From: an uncultured Bacilli bacterium
GTDB taxonomy: Bacteria; Bacillota_I; Bacilli_A; RF39; UBA660
Length of the DNA stretch: 47,157 nucleotides
Direction of reading: 5' to 3'
Assembly: GCA_947632545.1 (NCBI GenBank)
Contig: CANRPP010000009.1
Location: 1-47,157, forward strand
Positions 16,235 through 24,221 of this stretch are shown in pieces; within the stretch, counting starts at the first letter, position 1, and each line of letters opens with the position of its first letter. The notes below the pieces were generated by a model that saw only the letters and a program-made list of their open reading frames with translations, searched no databases and was not told the DNA's origin. The translations under genes and the position numbers were made by a program.

Positions 16235-16263
16235 AGTATAGCATAAATATTTAATTTAAACAA
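16235..16263 (-). promoter_or_regulatory. Promoter of tRNA-Glu
   Basis: -35 TTGTTT (16258-16263), 17-bp spacer, extended -10 TGCTATACT (hexamer 16235-16240), 26 nt before the mature tRNA. Confidence 0.6.
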
Positions 16264-16279
16264 CATCTTACTTATATTT

Positions 16280-17284
16280 TTAATTATCAATATAAAAATT
16301 AGGTCTAATTACTTTTTGAAGCATTTTATTTGCATCAGTTGGAGTGGTATTTTCTAATTTAGTGGCACCAGAATATATATTACCTCCACCACCTAATTGT
16401 TGCATAACTTTACCTACATCTATTTTTCCTTTACTTCTTGCACTAATTGATACTGTATTATCTTCTAAACTAGTACTACCAATAGCAAAACCTGCATCAA
16501 TTCTATATTTTAATAAATAATCAGCTGCTTTGGCTATTTCTTCTTTTGTATATTCATTTCCAATATCACCTATTACTGTTGCAATTGAATATGAAGAAAC
16601 TGTAGCATGACTAATTAATTCAAGAATTCTCTGGTCACTTGCAATATCTTCTGAGAAAAAATCTGTAACTTTATTTAAATCAGCACCATTTTCTAACAAT
16701 TTACTTATAAGTTTCATAGTATCACTAGAAATATTTTGACTAAATCTTTTTGTGTCCAAATAAATTCCTGCTAGTAAATAGTTTGCAATATCTTCCTTAT
16801 ATTTTATTTTTAAAGTGCATAGTAATTTTGTTACTATTTCAGATGCACTTGATACATGAATATCATTATATTTTTTTTCAGTATTAAAAGTATTTATATC
16901 CTCATTATGATGATCTATAATTATAATGTCTTTATCCTTTAAATCTTCTTTTTCTAAACATATTAAATTACTTTTATTTACATCAGTTAATATAATTAGT
17001 TCGTTTTCTTTTGTATTTTCTAAATATTTATTTTTATTAATATAATTTGTTCCTAATTTTTCTATTGATTCATCAATAATTATTTTTACACCAGGGTCTA
17101 TTTTATGAATTGGATCATCAACTAATATAAATGATTCCTTTTTATACTTTGTTGCAATTAATGATAATCCAATAGCTGAACCTATTGCATCAAAATCAAT
17201 GCCCATATGAGGAATAATAATAACATTTCTATCTTTTGATAATTCTTCATCTAATGTTATTTTTAAATTTTTGATATTTAACAT
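16280..17284 (-). CDS. Stand-alone DHH-DHHA1 phosphodiesterase, GdpP-like
   Basis: 334 residues. Metal-binding motifs of DHH enzymes are intact: HMGIDFDAIGSAIG near residue 26, LTDVN, IIIDHHNED near 125, and AGIYLDTKRF. The DHHA1 part ends with SISARSKGKIDVGKVM and QLGGGGNIYSGAT. The layout from the DHH box through GGGG closely follows the C-terminal catalytic half of GdpP, which hydrolyses c-di-AMP, but the membrane, PAS and GGDEF parts are missing. It could be a c-di-AMP or pApA phosphodiesterase, or an NrnA-type oligoribonuclease. Own promoter at 17319-17347; SD AGAGG. Confidence 0.88.
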   Translation of the reverse strand: MLNIKNLKITLDEELSKDRNVIIIPHMGIDFDAIGSAIGLSLIATKYKKESFILVDDPIHKIDPGVKIIIDESIEKLGTNYINKNKYLENTKENELIILTDVNKSNLICLEKEDLKDKDIIIIDHHNEDINTFNTEKKYNDIHVSSASEIVTKLLCTLKIKYKEDIANYLLAGIYLDTKRFSQNISSDTMKLISKLLENGADLNKVTDFFSEDIASDQRILELISHATVSSYSIATVIGDIGNEYTKEEIAKAADYLLKYRIDAGFAIGSTSLEDNTVSISARSKGKIDVGKVMQQLGGGGNIYSGATKLENTTPTDANKMLQKVIRPNFYIDN

Positions 17285-17318
17285 ATTATCAGCCTCTTTT
17301 ATTTCATATTAATATGAT

Positions 17319-17347
17319 ATTATAGCACAACAATTTAATATATTCAA
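17319..17347 (-). promoter_or_regulatory. Promoter of the DHH phosphodiesterase gene
   Basis: -35 TTGAAT (17342-17347), 17-bp spacer, extended -10 TGCTATAAT followed by ATCA (hexamer 17319-17324). Confidence 0.7.
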
Positions 17348-17376
17348 TAATTTGTACTAGTATATTATTTTATTTC

Positions 17377-17397
17377 TTATATATTCCCAATATATAA
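17377..17397. repeat. Perfect 9-bp inverted repeat after gltX
   Basis: TTATATATT-CCC-AATATATAA lies 9 nt after the gltX stop codon. Neither side has a T-run, so it is at best a weak terminator or an mRNA-end stabiliser. Confidence 0.4.
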
Positions 17398-17405
17398 AAA
17401 GATAG

Positions 17406-19064
17406 TTATTTTAATACTACCTCTTTATATAAATTAATTCTTTCTTTAATTCTTTCTTTCCCTAATATTTTTAAAATAGAATATAAATCAGGTGATTTAG
17501 TTCTTCCTGTTACAATAACTCTTATGGCTTCACATATATCTCCTACATGTCCTTTATATTTATCAGGTTCTTTTTTATAATCTTTTGGACTTGCAGCATA
17601 ATTATTTGATAATGCGAATTCTTTAACATCATTAAACCATTCTTCATTACTACAATTAGTATTTAATATATTTAAATAATTTTCAATCAAATCAGTATCA
17701 TATTTTTTATCACCATCATATTTTTTATATGCTTCTTTTATGAATAATTCATCTATAGCATATGAAAATTCTTCTTTAACTTCACTATATTTAGATATAT
17801 CTTTACGAGGTCTTGGACCATCTTTTTCAATACTTAAAAACTTTATCATATCTTCTTTATTAGCCTCTAATAGTTTTGCATACTCTAAATCATATTTTTT
17901 AGCATATTCTAATGTTTCATTATATACTTCTTCTCCACTTTTACGAGAAAAATATGTTTTACATAAATTATTTAATTTTGATTCATCAAAAGAAGTTCCA
18001 CCTATTGCTTGCTTTGTAAAATCAAATGTAAAATCTGATATAGATTTATCCTGATTATTTAAATACCATTCTTCAAAGTTGGTATTTGCAATTGTTGCTA
18101 AATAAAGATGAAGTGCATCTATTGGAATACCCTCTTCTTCATAAAATTTTGCTCCTGCCCAAGGATCTTTTCTTTTACTTAATTTCCTAATAGTTCCTGT
18201 TTCTTTATCTTTTATTGTAATAGGCGCAATATGAGCATATTTTACTGGTTCAAAACCTAATACCTTAAATAATTGTATGTGTAAAGGTATACTTGATACC
18301 CATTCATCTCCTCTAATTACATGAGTTGTATGCATTAAATGATCATCTATAACATGTGCAAAATGATATGTAGGAGTTTTATCTTTTTTTAATAATACTG
18401 TATCAATATCATGTTCTGGAAATTTCATTTTACCTTTTATACAATCTATAATTTCTACTTGTTTATTTGCATCACCTGGAGATTTTAATCTTATGACATA
18501 TTCTTCATTATTTTTTAATTTTTCTTTTATTTCAGCTAATGATAAATCTCTATCAACGGCATAATGTCCATAAATACCTATTTTGGTCTTAAGTAATTCT
18601 TGTTCTTCTCTTATTGAACTTAATTCTTCTTCAGTCATAAAACAAGGATATGCATAACCATCTATTATTAACTTTTTTATATAAGTTTGATATATTAAAG
18701 TTCTTTCACTTTGCTTATATGAACCATATTCACCACCATAACTATATCCTTCGTTTGGTAAAATATTAAATCCTTTTAAAACTCCTGTGATATTTTCAAT
18801 ACCACCTTCTACTGCTCTTTTTTGATCAGTATCTTCTATTCTTAAAAAGAAAATACCACCTGATTGTTTGGCATATATCATATCACAAAATGCAGAAAAC
18901 AAATTTCCAAGATGAACACTACCAGTAGGACTTGGACCATAACGAGTAACCATAGCACCTTCTTTTAAATTTCTTTTTGGATATTTATTTTCATAATATT
19001 CAATATTTTCATTTATATTTGGAAATAATAATTCTGCTAATTCAATTCTTTCTTCTTTATTCAT
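17406..19064 (-). CDS. gltX: Glutamyl-tRNA synthetase
   Basis: 552 residues, longer than the usual 480-490, with about 40 extra residues before the HIGH region. Class I signature 1 is YGPSPTGSVHLGNLFSAF (HIGH = HLGN) near residue 43, FFLRIEDTDQKR follows, and the KMSKS loop appears as RKLSKRKDP near residue 295. It charges tRNA-Glu and, where no GlnRS exists, also tRNA-Gln for later amidation. tRNA-Gln lies 36 nt upstream in the same direction. SD AGGAGAG lies before the ATG. No GlnRS or gatCAB genes are in the window, so discriminating versus non-discriminating activity is undecided. Confidence 0.97.
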   Translation of the reverse strand: MNKEERIELAELLFPNINENIEYYENKYPKRNLKEGAMVTRYGPSPTGSVHLGNLFSAFCDMIYAKQSGGIFFLRIEDTDQKRAVEGGIENITGVLKGFNILPNEGYSYGGEYGSYKQSERTLIYQTYIKKLIIDGYAYPCFMTEEELSSIREEQELLKTKIGIYGHYAVDRDLSLAEIKEKLKNNEEYVIRLKSPGDANKQVEIIDCIKGKMKFPEHDIDTVLLKKDKTPTYHFAHVIDDHLMHTTHVIRGDEWVSSIPLHIQLFKVLGFEPVKYAHIAPITIKDKETGTIRKLSKRKDPWAGAKFYEEEGIPIDALHLYLATIANTNFEEWYLNNQDKSISDFTFDFTKQAIGGTSFDESKLNNLCKTYFSRKSGEEVYNETLEYAKKYDLEYAKLLEANKEDMIKFLSIEKDGPRPRKDISKYSEVKEEFSYAIDELFIKEAYKKYDGDKKYDTDLIENYLNILNTNCSNEEWFNDVKEFALSNNYAASPKDYKKEPDKYKGHVGDICEAIRVIVTGRTKSPDLYSILKILGKERIKERINLYKEVVLK

Positions 19065-19100
19065 AAAATATACTCTCCTGTATTATTTTTATATAATTAA

Positions 19101-19175
19101 TGGCTGCCCCAGTTAGATTCGAACTAACGCGTCGTGCGGTCAGAGCGCACTGCCTTACCACTTGGCTATGGGGCA
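19101..19175 (-). tRNA. tRNA-Gln (anticodon CUG)
   Basis: Anticodon stem GTGCG/CGCAC around loop CTCTGAC gives CTG, reading CAG. Acceptor TGCCCCA/TGGGGCA, discriminator G, CCA encoded. It lies 36 nt before gltX with no terminator between, so it may be processed from a gltX leader transcript. Confidence 0.93.
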
Positions 19176-19206
19176 AAATATATACATTATACATTTTATA
19201 CCATTT

Positions 19207-19240
19207 TATAAAAAAAATAAAGCATTATTTTGCTAATGCT
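19207..19240 (-). terminator. Terminator of the orphan pair 20224-19225
   Basis: Stem AGCATTA/TAATGCT with a 6-nt loop, then TTATTTTTTTT; the stop codon is inside the stem. Confidence 0.85.
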
Positions 19241-19821
19241 ATATTTCTTGATTGATTTTTTTGACTCATTTTAATTAAATTATTTTTAGCTAAACTATAA
19301 ATAAATTTTGTATTTTCTTTTGCAGATGATATTTCAGTAATTAATCTTTCAATTGAAGTTCTATCATCAGATGATAATTGTCTAACTTTTGTTTGTCTAA
19401 CAATTGCATTTATTTCATCATCAGTATAATTTTCTTTAGCATTAATTTGAAATAAATCGAAAAAGCTAGTTATAGTAGCGCCAGCTGCTAATTTATTAAA
19501 ATGTCTATTTTGATCTTCTATATCTTTATCTTGAAATTCATTTTCTAATAATTCCATATCATATGTATCTGATAAACCTGATAAATTAATAATATCTGAA
19601 TCAAGTATTTTTCTAAATTCATTTATTAAATCTCCAGTAGATTTTTTATCTGCAAATGTTCTTTTACTACTATATCCTGTATCAAGTTTCATTGAATATA
19701 AAAATTTAAAAAAACTATTGATATCTATATCTTTTATACTATCTTTTAAACTTAATGCAAGAGTTACATATGTTTCTGTTTCAACATCATAATATGTAAA
19801 TGTTTTATTATTTTTTCTCAT
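19225..19821 (-). CDS. Orphan protein, 198 aa
   Basis: No family recognised. Soluble and mostly helical, starting MRKNNKTFTYYDVETETYVT. The middle is acidic (LLENEFQDKDIEDQNRHFNK) and the C-terminus basic (LAKNNLIKMSQKNQSRN). It has no signal peptide or membrane helix. It is second in a two-gene operon, 13 nt after the orphan gene at 19835-20224, with SD GAAGGG. The pairing suggests a joint function that the sequence does not reveal. Confidence 0.72.
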   Translation of the reverse strand: MRKNNKTFTYYDVETETYVTLALSLKDSIKDIDINSFFKFLYSMKLDTGYSSKRTFADKKSTGDLINEFRKILDSDIINLSGLSDTYDMELLENEFQDKDIEDQNRHFNKLAAGATITSFFDLFQINAKENYTDDEINAIVRQTKVRQLSSDDRTSIERLITEISSAKENTKFIYSLAKNNLIKMSQKNQSRNIALAK

Positions 19822-19834
19822 CTTTATCCCTTCT

Positions 19835-20224
19835 TTACTTTCTATTATATTGCTTATATTTATTATTTTTTCTTAAATTTTCTTCATACATATAATATTC
19901 ATCGAAATAATTTTTTCTTATTTCAGAGGCATTATATGTATTTACAATAACTTTTTGTCTTTTAGTATCAATTCTTGCTACTGAATCGGAAAAATATTTC
20001 TTTTTATATTCATCACTTGTTACACTAATTCCTTTTCTTTCTAATGATAGTACAAGTACTGCATCGAAATACTTTTTAGTAAATTCTATTGCTTTATCTA
20101 AATCTAATAATCCATTAGTAATAGCAACAATATTATATTTACTATTTTCTTCATCCTCTAATACACTTATTTTACTATTTTCATAGTCAAATAAATATTT
20201 ATATTTTTTTTCATTTGATTTCAT
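19835..20224 (-). CDS. Orphan protein, 129 aa
   Basis: No family recognised. I chose the ATG at 20224 because AAGGAG lies 7 nt upstream; the in-frame upstream extension overlaps the promoter region and has no SD. The sequence has an alpha/beta feel (YNIVAITNGLLDLDKAIEFT, FDAVLVLSLERKGISV) followed by a charged helix (SEIRKNYFDEYYMYEENLRK). First gene of a two-gene operon with a strong promoter at 20266-20294. Confidence 0.72.
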   Translation of the reverse strand: MKSNEKKYKYLFDYENSKISVLEDEENSKYNIVAITNGLLDLDKAIEFTKKYFDAVLVLSLERKGISVTSDEYKKKYFSDSVARIDTKRQKVIVNTYNASEIRKNYFDEYYMYEENLRKNNKYKQYNRK

Positions 20225-20265
20225 ATTAATTCTCCTTTTCCAATAATACGCAACAAACTGGGCAT

Positions 20266-20294
20266 AGTATATCATATTTTTAAATAAATGTCAA
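20266..20294 (-). promoter_or_regulatory. Promoter of the orphan pair 20224-19225
   Basis: -35 TTGACA (20289-20294), 17-bp spacer, -10 TATACT (20266-20271). Confidence 0.75.
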
Positions 20295-20370
20295 TATTTT
20301 TTGTAAGTTATTAAATTACTAATAAATATATATACATATTATTAAAAATATATTAATCTTTTTTTCATAT

Positions 20371-20402
20371 TAAAACTCGAACTATAAAGTCCGAGTTTTT
20401 TA
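20371..20402 (-). terminator. Terminator of tRNA-Met
   Basis: Stem with CTCGG-ACT/AGT-TCGAG core extended by AAA/TTT and a T-run, 7 nt beyond the tRNA. The hairpin has A/T-runs on both sides and may work in both directions. Confidence 0.75.
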
Positions 20403-20408
20403 TCAATT

Positions 20409-20485
20409 TGGTAGCGACGGAGGGAATTGAACCCACGACCTTCCGGGTATGAACCGGACGCTCTAGCCAGCTGAGCTACATCGCC
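20409..20485 (-). tRNA. tRNA-Met, elongator (anticodon CAU)
   Basis: Anticodon stem TCCGG/CCGGA around loop TTCATAC gives CAT. The body GGCGATGTAGCTCAGCTGG and acceptor pairing at 1-72 fit elongator rather than initiator tRNA. CCA is encoded. Confidence 0.9.
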
Positions 20486-20502
20486 ATTTAATAGGCATTA
20501 TC

Positions 20503-20531
20503 AGTATATCAAAAGTGTAAAATAATTTCAA
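20503..20531 (-). promoter_or_regulatory. Promoter of tRNA-Met
   Basis: -35 TTGAAA (20526-20531), 17-bp spacer, -10 TATACT (20503-20508). It diverges from the plus-strand promoter at 20551-20579. Confidence 0.7.
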
Positions 20532-20550
20532 GTATTTTATAAAGTTTTTA

Positions 20551-20579
20551 TTTACATTATTATATTAATATCATATAAT
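20551..20579 (+). promoter_or_regulatory. Plus-strand promoter of the gene at 20601
   Basis: -35 TTTACA (20551-20556), 17-bp spacer, -10 TATAAT (20574-20579). Confidence 0.75.
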
Positions 20580-20600
20580 AGTATGCACGAGGTGATTTTT

Positions 20601-20939
20601 ATGGCAACTAAAATATACTATACAGCTCCTATTAAACAGATAGTAGCAACTAATGGGAGAAAAAATAAAAATGGATACTACGAATATGATAAAACTATAA
20701 ATATAATTAAAGAACAGGAAGAATTTTATAAAAACAGATGGGGTAATAGATATATTAGCTCTAATGGTTTTCCTCATAATACTGAAAGTGAAGTATGTGA
20801 TATGCTAAATCATTGTTTTGATGTAAATCCAAATGGTATTTATTCATATACTTACTTTGATGAAAATGAGTTAAAGCCATTTCATAAAGAAGAGGAAAGT
20901 AAAGTTAAATCACTAATTAAACGTTTTAAGCGCAAATAA
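20601..20939 (+). CDS. Orphan protein, 112 aa, on the plus strand
   Basis: No family recognised. One of only two plus-strand genes in the window. The start at 20601 follows GAGGTG by 6 nt; an ATG at 20583 lies upstream of that SD. The protein begins MATKIYYTAPIKQIVATNG, has an aromatic-rich centre (YKNRWGNRYISSNGFPHNTESE), one conserved-looking Cys pair (VCDMLNHCF), and a basic C-terminus (VKSLIKRFKRK) suggesting nucleic-acid or membrane-surface contact. Promoter and SD are strong, so it is a real gene. Confidence 0.72.
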   Translation: MATKIYYTAPIKQIVATNGRKNKNGYYEYDKTINIIKEQEEFYKNRWGNRYISSNGFPHNTESEVCDMLNHCFDVNPNGIYSYTYFDENELKPFHKEEESKVKSLIKRFKRK

Positions 20940-20965
20940 TTATAGATATTTATTAATATCTTTTT

Positions 20966-21754
20966 TTATCTATATAATAATAAATATATTTTTGCAAAAA
21001 TACTTTGTAGTAAAGGTACTCTAATTTTAAATTTAGGATTATCCTTTTCTACTTCTTTTACTATTTTATTAGTTAGTTTCTCATAACTCTTTTTTTCTAT
21101 TAATGCAAATAGATTTCTTTGTAATCTATTTATAGAATTTCTATTTTTATAAATTTTTGAATTTTTATTTATAAATATATTTTTATTATCAATCATAATT
21201 TGATTAAAACCTGTGTAATATGCACCTGGTTCTATCAGAGAAATTTTAATATTACTATTTAAATATTTTAATTCTTGTTTTAAAGTAAATACTAACATTG
21301 ATATAGCTGCCTTTGATGATGTATAACATCCTAAATATGGTATTGGTAGCATACTTGCTATTGAAGATGTTACAAATATTTTAGCACGTTTATTTTCTTT
21401 TTTCTTAATATTATAATATTCTTGCAATAATTCAAATGATGAAAATATATTAGTTTCATAATTATCTCTTAACATTTGAATGTCCATTTCTAAAATACTT
21501 CCACCTATACCAATACCTGCATGATTCATTAGTACATCTATTTCTAAATTCTTTATTAATTTTCTATCTTCTTTTTTAGTTATATCCATTTTAAAACATA
21601 ATATATTTAACTTTTCTTCTTCTATCTTTTTCTTTGTAGTTAGTAGTTCTTCTTTAGTGTGAGTTGTAAGATATACAGTATGTTTTCTTTCAGATAATTT
21701 CTTTGCTATATCAAATCCTATATTTGATGCTGCTCCAGTTATTAAAATTCTCAA
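20966..21754 (-). CDS. Short-chain dehydrogenase/reductase
   Basis: 262 residues, classical SDR. The cofactor motif is TGAASNIG near the N-terminus, MNHAGIGIGG replaces the usual NNAG, and the active site has TSSIASMLPIPYLGCYTSSK with catalytic Tyr-x-x-x-Lys. It would oxidise or reduce a carbonyl/alcohol with NAD(P); the substrate is unknown. I prefer a TTG start at 21754 because GGTGAT sits 4 nt before it and the protein then begins directly with the beta strand RILITGA. The longer reading adds nine hydrophobic residues without an SD. Single gene after the surface-protein terminator. Confidence 0.88.
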   Translation of the reverse strand: MRILITGAASNIGFDIAKKLSERKHTVYLTTHTKEELLTTKKKIEEEKLNILCFKMDITKKEDRKLIKNLEIDVLMNHAGIGIGGSILEMDIQMLRDNYETNIFSSFELLQEYYNIKKKENKRAKIFVTSSIASMLPIPYLGCYTSSKAAISMLVFTLKQELKYLNSNIKISLIEPGAYYTGFNQIMIDNKNIFINKNSKIYKNRNSINRLQRNLFALIEKKSYEKLTNKIVKEVEKDNPKFKIRVPLLQSIFAKIYLLLYR

Positions 21755-21781
21755 TATAATCACCAATAATAGTATTCCCAA

Positions 21782-21817
21782 AATAAAAATAAAAAATACT
21801 ATAGTTAAATAGCATTT
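21782..21817 (-). terminator. Terminator of the phase-variable surface-protein gene
   Basis: 9-bp stem AAATGCTAT/ATAGTATTT (one G-U pair), 6-nt loop, then a T-rich tail, beginning at the stop codon. Confidence 0.65.
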
Positions 21818-22746
21818 TATTTATTTATTTCTACTACAGCACGAGCACCATATGCTCTCGACATAGTTTGATTAATAGCCAAACAACCATCATTGCGCAC
21901 AAGCCACGCATCACTATTATTTCCATTAGAAGCCGACATAGTCCAATAACCATAATCACCTGATGTATCGTCATAACTACCGTCATAACTTGTGGATTTA
22001 TATAGGTAGTTATACAACCACTCTGGACAGGAAACATTATTTACTGTACATCCTGTTTTTTTTGCTTCTTGAAATGTTATCATTCTTGCTCTGGCTTTCC
22101 TTTGTGACATAGTATACTTATTATAATTGCAAGTTAAACCGGATATAGAACAACCTGTATATTGATTTTCATATAATATTGTTACACCAGGTTGATATTC
22201 TATTACATTTACATTTGTCCAAGTTTTAGTCGCATCTTCTAATTCCGGTAATATTGTTTCTGGTCCATACCAATTGTCATCTTCTTCTTTATACCATTCT
22301 TTACTTTTTATTATATTTTCTCTTTGTTGCATTGTTATTTTATCCCCATCATCATGTAATACATAAAAATAATGCTCTTCATTCTCTTTTACACGATATT
22401 TTATTATTGTACCTACAGAACAACTATTTGCATTTTTATCTTTATAACATTCTGTTTTTTGACAAGTATTTTCTTCACCATTTATACATTTATTATTTCC
22501 ACTTTCACTATATGTATAAGCAAATACTATGTTCTTATTACTATTGCTGCATAAATTTGCTTTTTCATATAATTCATCTATTGCTCCTTGGATATTATTT
22601 TTACTTCCATGACTTGTTTCAGTATTATATGATACATCACTTCCTGTTAATATATTCTCTGCTCCATATGTTACTGTTGTTGATATTATTATTCCTATTA
22701 CTATACCTACTAATATTTCATAATTTTTCTTTACTATTTTTTTCAT
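21817..22746 (-). CDS. Exported surface protein with variable-type C-terminal domain
   Basis: 309 residues. An N-terminal signal or anchor (about 10-28, EILVGIVIGIIISTTVTYGA) is followed by a segment SHGSKNNIQGAIDELYEKAN, a pattern recurrent in surface and phage proteins of gut Bacillota. A Cys-rich middle with several pairs comes next. The C-terminal domain contains ARMITFQEAKKTGC, PEWLYNYLYKS, YWTMSASNGNNSDAWLV and YGARAVVEINK, resembling lectin-like or DUF1566/DUF6273-type endings. The last 300 nt are visibly richer in G and C than the rest of the gene. Expression appears to depend on a promoter with a G10 spacer tract (22781-22811). SD is GGAG 7 nt before the ATG. Ligand unknown. Confidence 0.8.
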   Translation of the reverse strand: MKKIVKKNYEILVGIVIGIIISTTVTYGAENILTGSDVSYNTETSHGSKNNIQGAIDELYEKANLCSNSNKNIVFAYTYSESGNNKCINGEENTCQKTECYKDKNANSCSVGTIIKYRVKENEEHYFYVLHDDGDKITMQQRENIIKSKEWYKEEDDNWYGPETILPELEDATKTWTNVNVIEYQPGVTILYENQYTGCSISGLTCNYNKYTMSQRKARARMITFQEAKKTGCTVNNVSCPEWLYNYLYKSTSYDGSYDDTSGDYGYWTMSASNGNNSDAWLVRNDGCLAINQTMSRAYGARAVVEINK

Positions 22747-22780
22747 AACTACGCTCCGTATTTTTTTATCTTATAATACA

Positions 22781-22811
22781 ATTCTACCCCCCCCCCAGAG
22801 CGTTTTGTCAA
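22781..22811 (-). promoter_or_regulatory. Promoter with a poly-G spacer, likely phase variable
   Basis: On the minus strand, -35 TTGACA (22806-22811) and -10 TAGAAT (22781-22786) are separated by AAACGCTCT plus ten G (22787-22796), a 19-bp spacer. G8 would give the optimal 17 bp. A second -10-like TATTAT (22773-22778) lies further downstream, but with a 27-bp spacer. Slippage in the tract would change spacing and promoter strength, as known for porA in Neisseria meningitidis. Confidence 0.7.
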
Positions 22812-22833
22812 CTAAAAATTTTTTTCAAAATTT

Positions 22834-22867
22834 TGTAAAAAATAAATACGTTTTTATACGTATTTAT
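22834..22867 (-). terminator. Terminator of the comN-murC operon
   Basis: Stem ATAAATACG/CGTATTTAT with an A-rich loop followed by TTTTTT, just after the murC stop codon. Confidence 0.85.
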
Positions 22868-22871
22868 AAAT

Positions 22872-24176
22872 TTAATTTAATTCTTTTTTTAAATTTTCTA
22901 TTAAATGGGATACTGATGCACAACTCATAAAGCATATTACATCATCTTTATATTCAAGTAATCTTTTCATTTTATCTTCACTAATAATTTCACTATTTTT
23001 AATTTTATCAGTTATCATTTTTGATGAAACACCTGGATAATCTTCTTGTTTTTCACGGTCAGAATCTATTTCAGTTAAAAATGTTTTATCTGCTTTTGAT
23101 AATACTTCTATAAATTCATTAGTAAAATCTTTTGTTCTTGAATAAGTATTTGGTTTAAATACTGCTACTATTTTTTTATCAGGATATTTTTGTTTAGCAG
23201 CTTCTAATGTCGCATTTATTTCAGTTGGATGATGAGCATAATCATCTATTATAATTGTATTGCCTACTTTTTCTTCTGCGAATCTTCTTTTAGCATTATG
23301 AAAGGTTTTTAATAGTTCATTTATTTTCTCTTCTTCAATACCTAAATTTTTACATACAATTATTGAGGCAGTAACATCTAATACCATATGTTTCCCGTAT
23401 AATGGTACAGTAAATGATCCATATTTTTTATCATTCTTATATAAATCAAAATTAGAGCCTGTATTTGTAAGTTTCATATTTTTTATTACGATATCATTAT
23501 TTTCATTAAAACCATAAAAGATAACTTTTTTCTTATAATTAATTTTTCTTATTTCTTCATTATCTCCACATGCTACTACAAACTCTTTTGTTTGATTTGC
23601 AAATTGTTCAAAAGTATTTCTTATATCATCAATTCCACTGTAGCACTCTAAATGTTCTTTTTCAATATTAGTTATAACTGCATATTTAGGATGATATGCT
23701 AAAAAATGTTTGTTAAATTCATCACTTTCTATAACAAAATATTTATTATTTTTATCTACATATCCATCACCTGCACCAATAAAATAATTGCATTTTACTG
23801 TATTTTCTAAAATATGTTTTATAACTGATGATGTAGTTGTTTTACCATGAGTACCAGAAACACCTATTGTATCAAATAAATCTACTATATCTCCTACTAT
23901 TTCATTGTATTTTTTTATAGTTAGTCCTAAATCTTTAACTCTTTTTATTTCTTTATGATCAGGTTTAAATGCCATAGAATGAGTTACAATTACATCCTTA
24001 TCAAGCTTCATGCTACTATCATAATATATAGGTATATTTCTTTTTTCTAAACCTACTTGTGTAAATTTATAATCTTTTTGATCATCATATCCAGATACAT
24101 CATTACCTAAATCACTTAATATTTGTGCCAATGTAGACATACCTGTTCCTTTTATTCCGATACAATAATATTTCAT
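22872..24176 (-). CDS. murC: UDP-N-acetylmuramate--L-alanine ligase
   Basis: 434 residues, full length. It adds L-Ala to UDP-MurNAc with ATP, the first amino acid of the peptidoglycan stem peptide. Visible: N-terminal Rossmann motif GIKGTGMSTLAQIL, ATP-binding loop GVSGTHGKTTTSSV, IESDEFNKHFL, and DDYAHHPTEINATLE near residue 293. The C-terminal Mur ligase domain includes AVFKPNTYSRTKDF. SD AGGAGTGAT. Last gene of the operon, 45 nt after the permease gene. Its presence argues against a wall-less mollicute. Confidence 0.97.
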   Translation of the reverse strand: MKYYCIGIKGTGMSTLAQILSDLGNDVSGYDDQKDYKFTQVGLEKRNIPIYYDSSMKLDKDVIVTHSMAFKPDHKEIKRVKDLGLTIKKYNEIVGDIVDLFDTIGVSGTHGKTTTSSVIKHILENTVKCNYFIGAGDGYVDKNNKYFVIESDEFNKHFLAYHPKYAVITNIEKEHLECYSGIDDIRNTFEQFANQTKEFVVACGDNEEIRKINYKKKVIFYGFNENNDIVIKNMKLTNTGSNFDLYKNDKKYGSFTVPLYGKHMVLDVTASIIVCKNLGIEEEKINELLKTFHNAKRRFAEEKVGNTIIIDDYAHHPTEINATLEAAKQKYPDKKIVAVFKPNTYSRTKDFTNEFIEVLSKADKTFLTEIDSDREKQEDYPGVSSKMITDKIKNSEIISEDKMKRLLEYKDDVICFMSCASVSHLIENLKKELN

Positions 24177-24221
24177 GAAATCACTCCTACTTAATTTTAT
24201 TATAAAATAATTTATATATTA

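Noticed and set aside
17377-17397. gltX rho-independent terminator
   Set aside because: The inverted repeat is perfect but has no T-run on the transcript's 3' side, so I list it only as a repeat.
19225-20224. Orphan pair as a toxin-antitoxin module
   Set aside because: The sizes (129 and 198 aa) are large for most such modules, and there is no DNA-binding motif or toxin signature to support it.
22254-22748. 164-codon plus-strand frame opposite the surface-protein gene
   Set aside because: Leu/Tyr/His-rich composition typical of an antisense shadow of an AT-rich gene; no SD or promoter, and the minus-strand gene has a signal anchor and Cys pattern.
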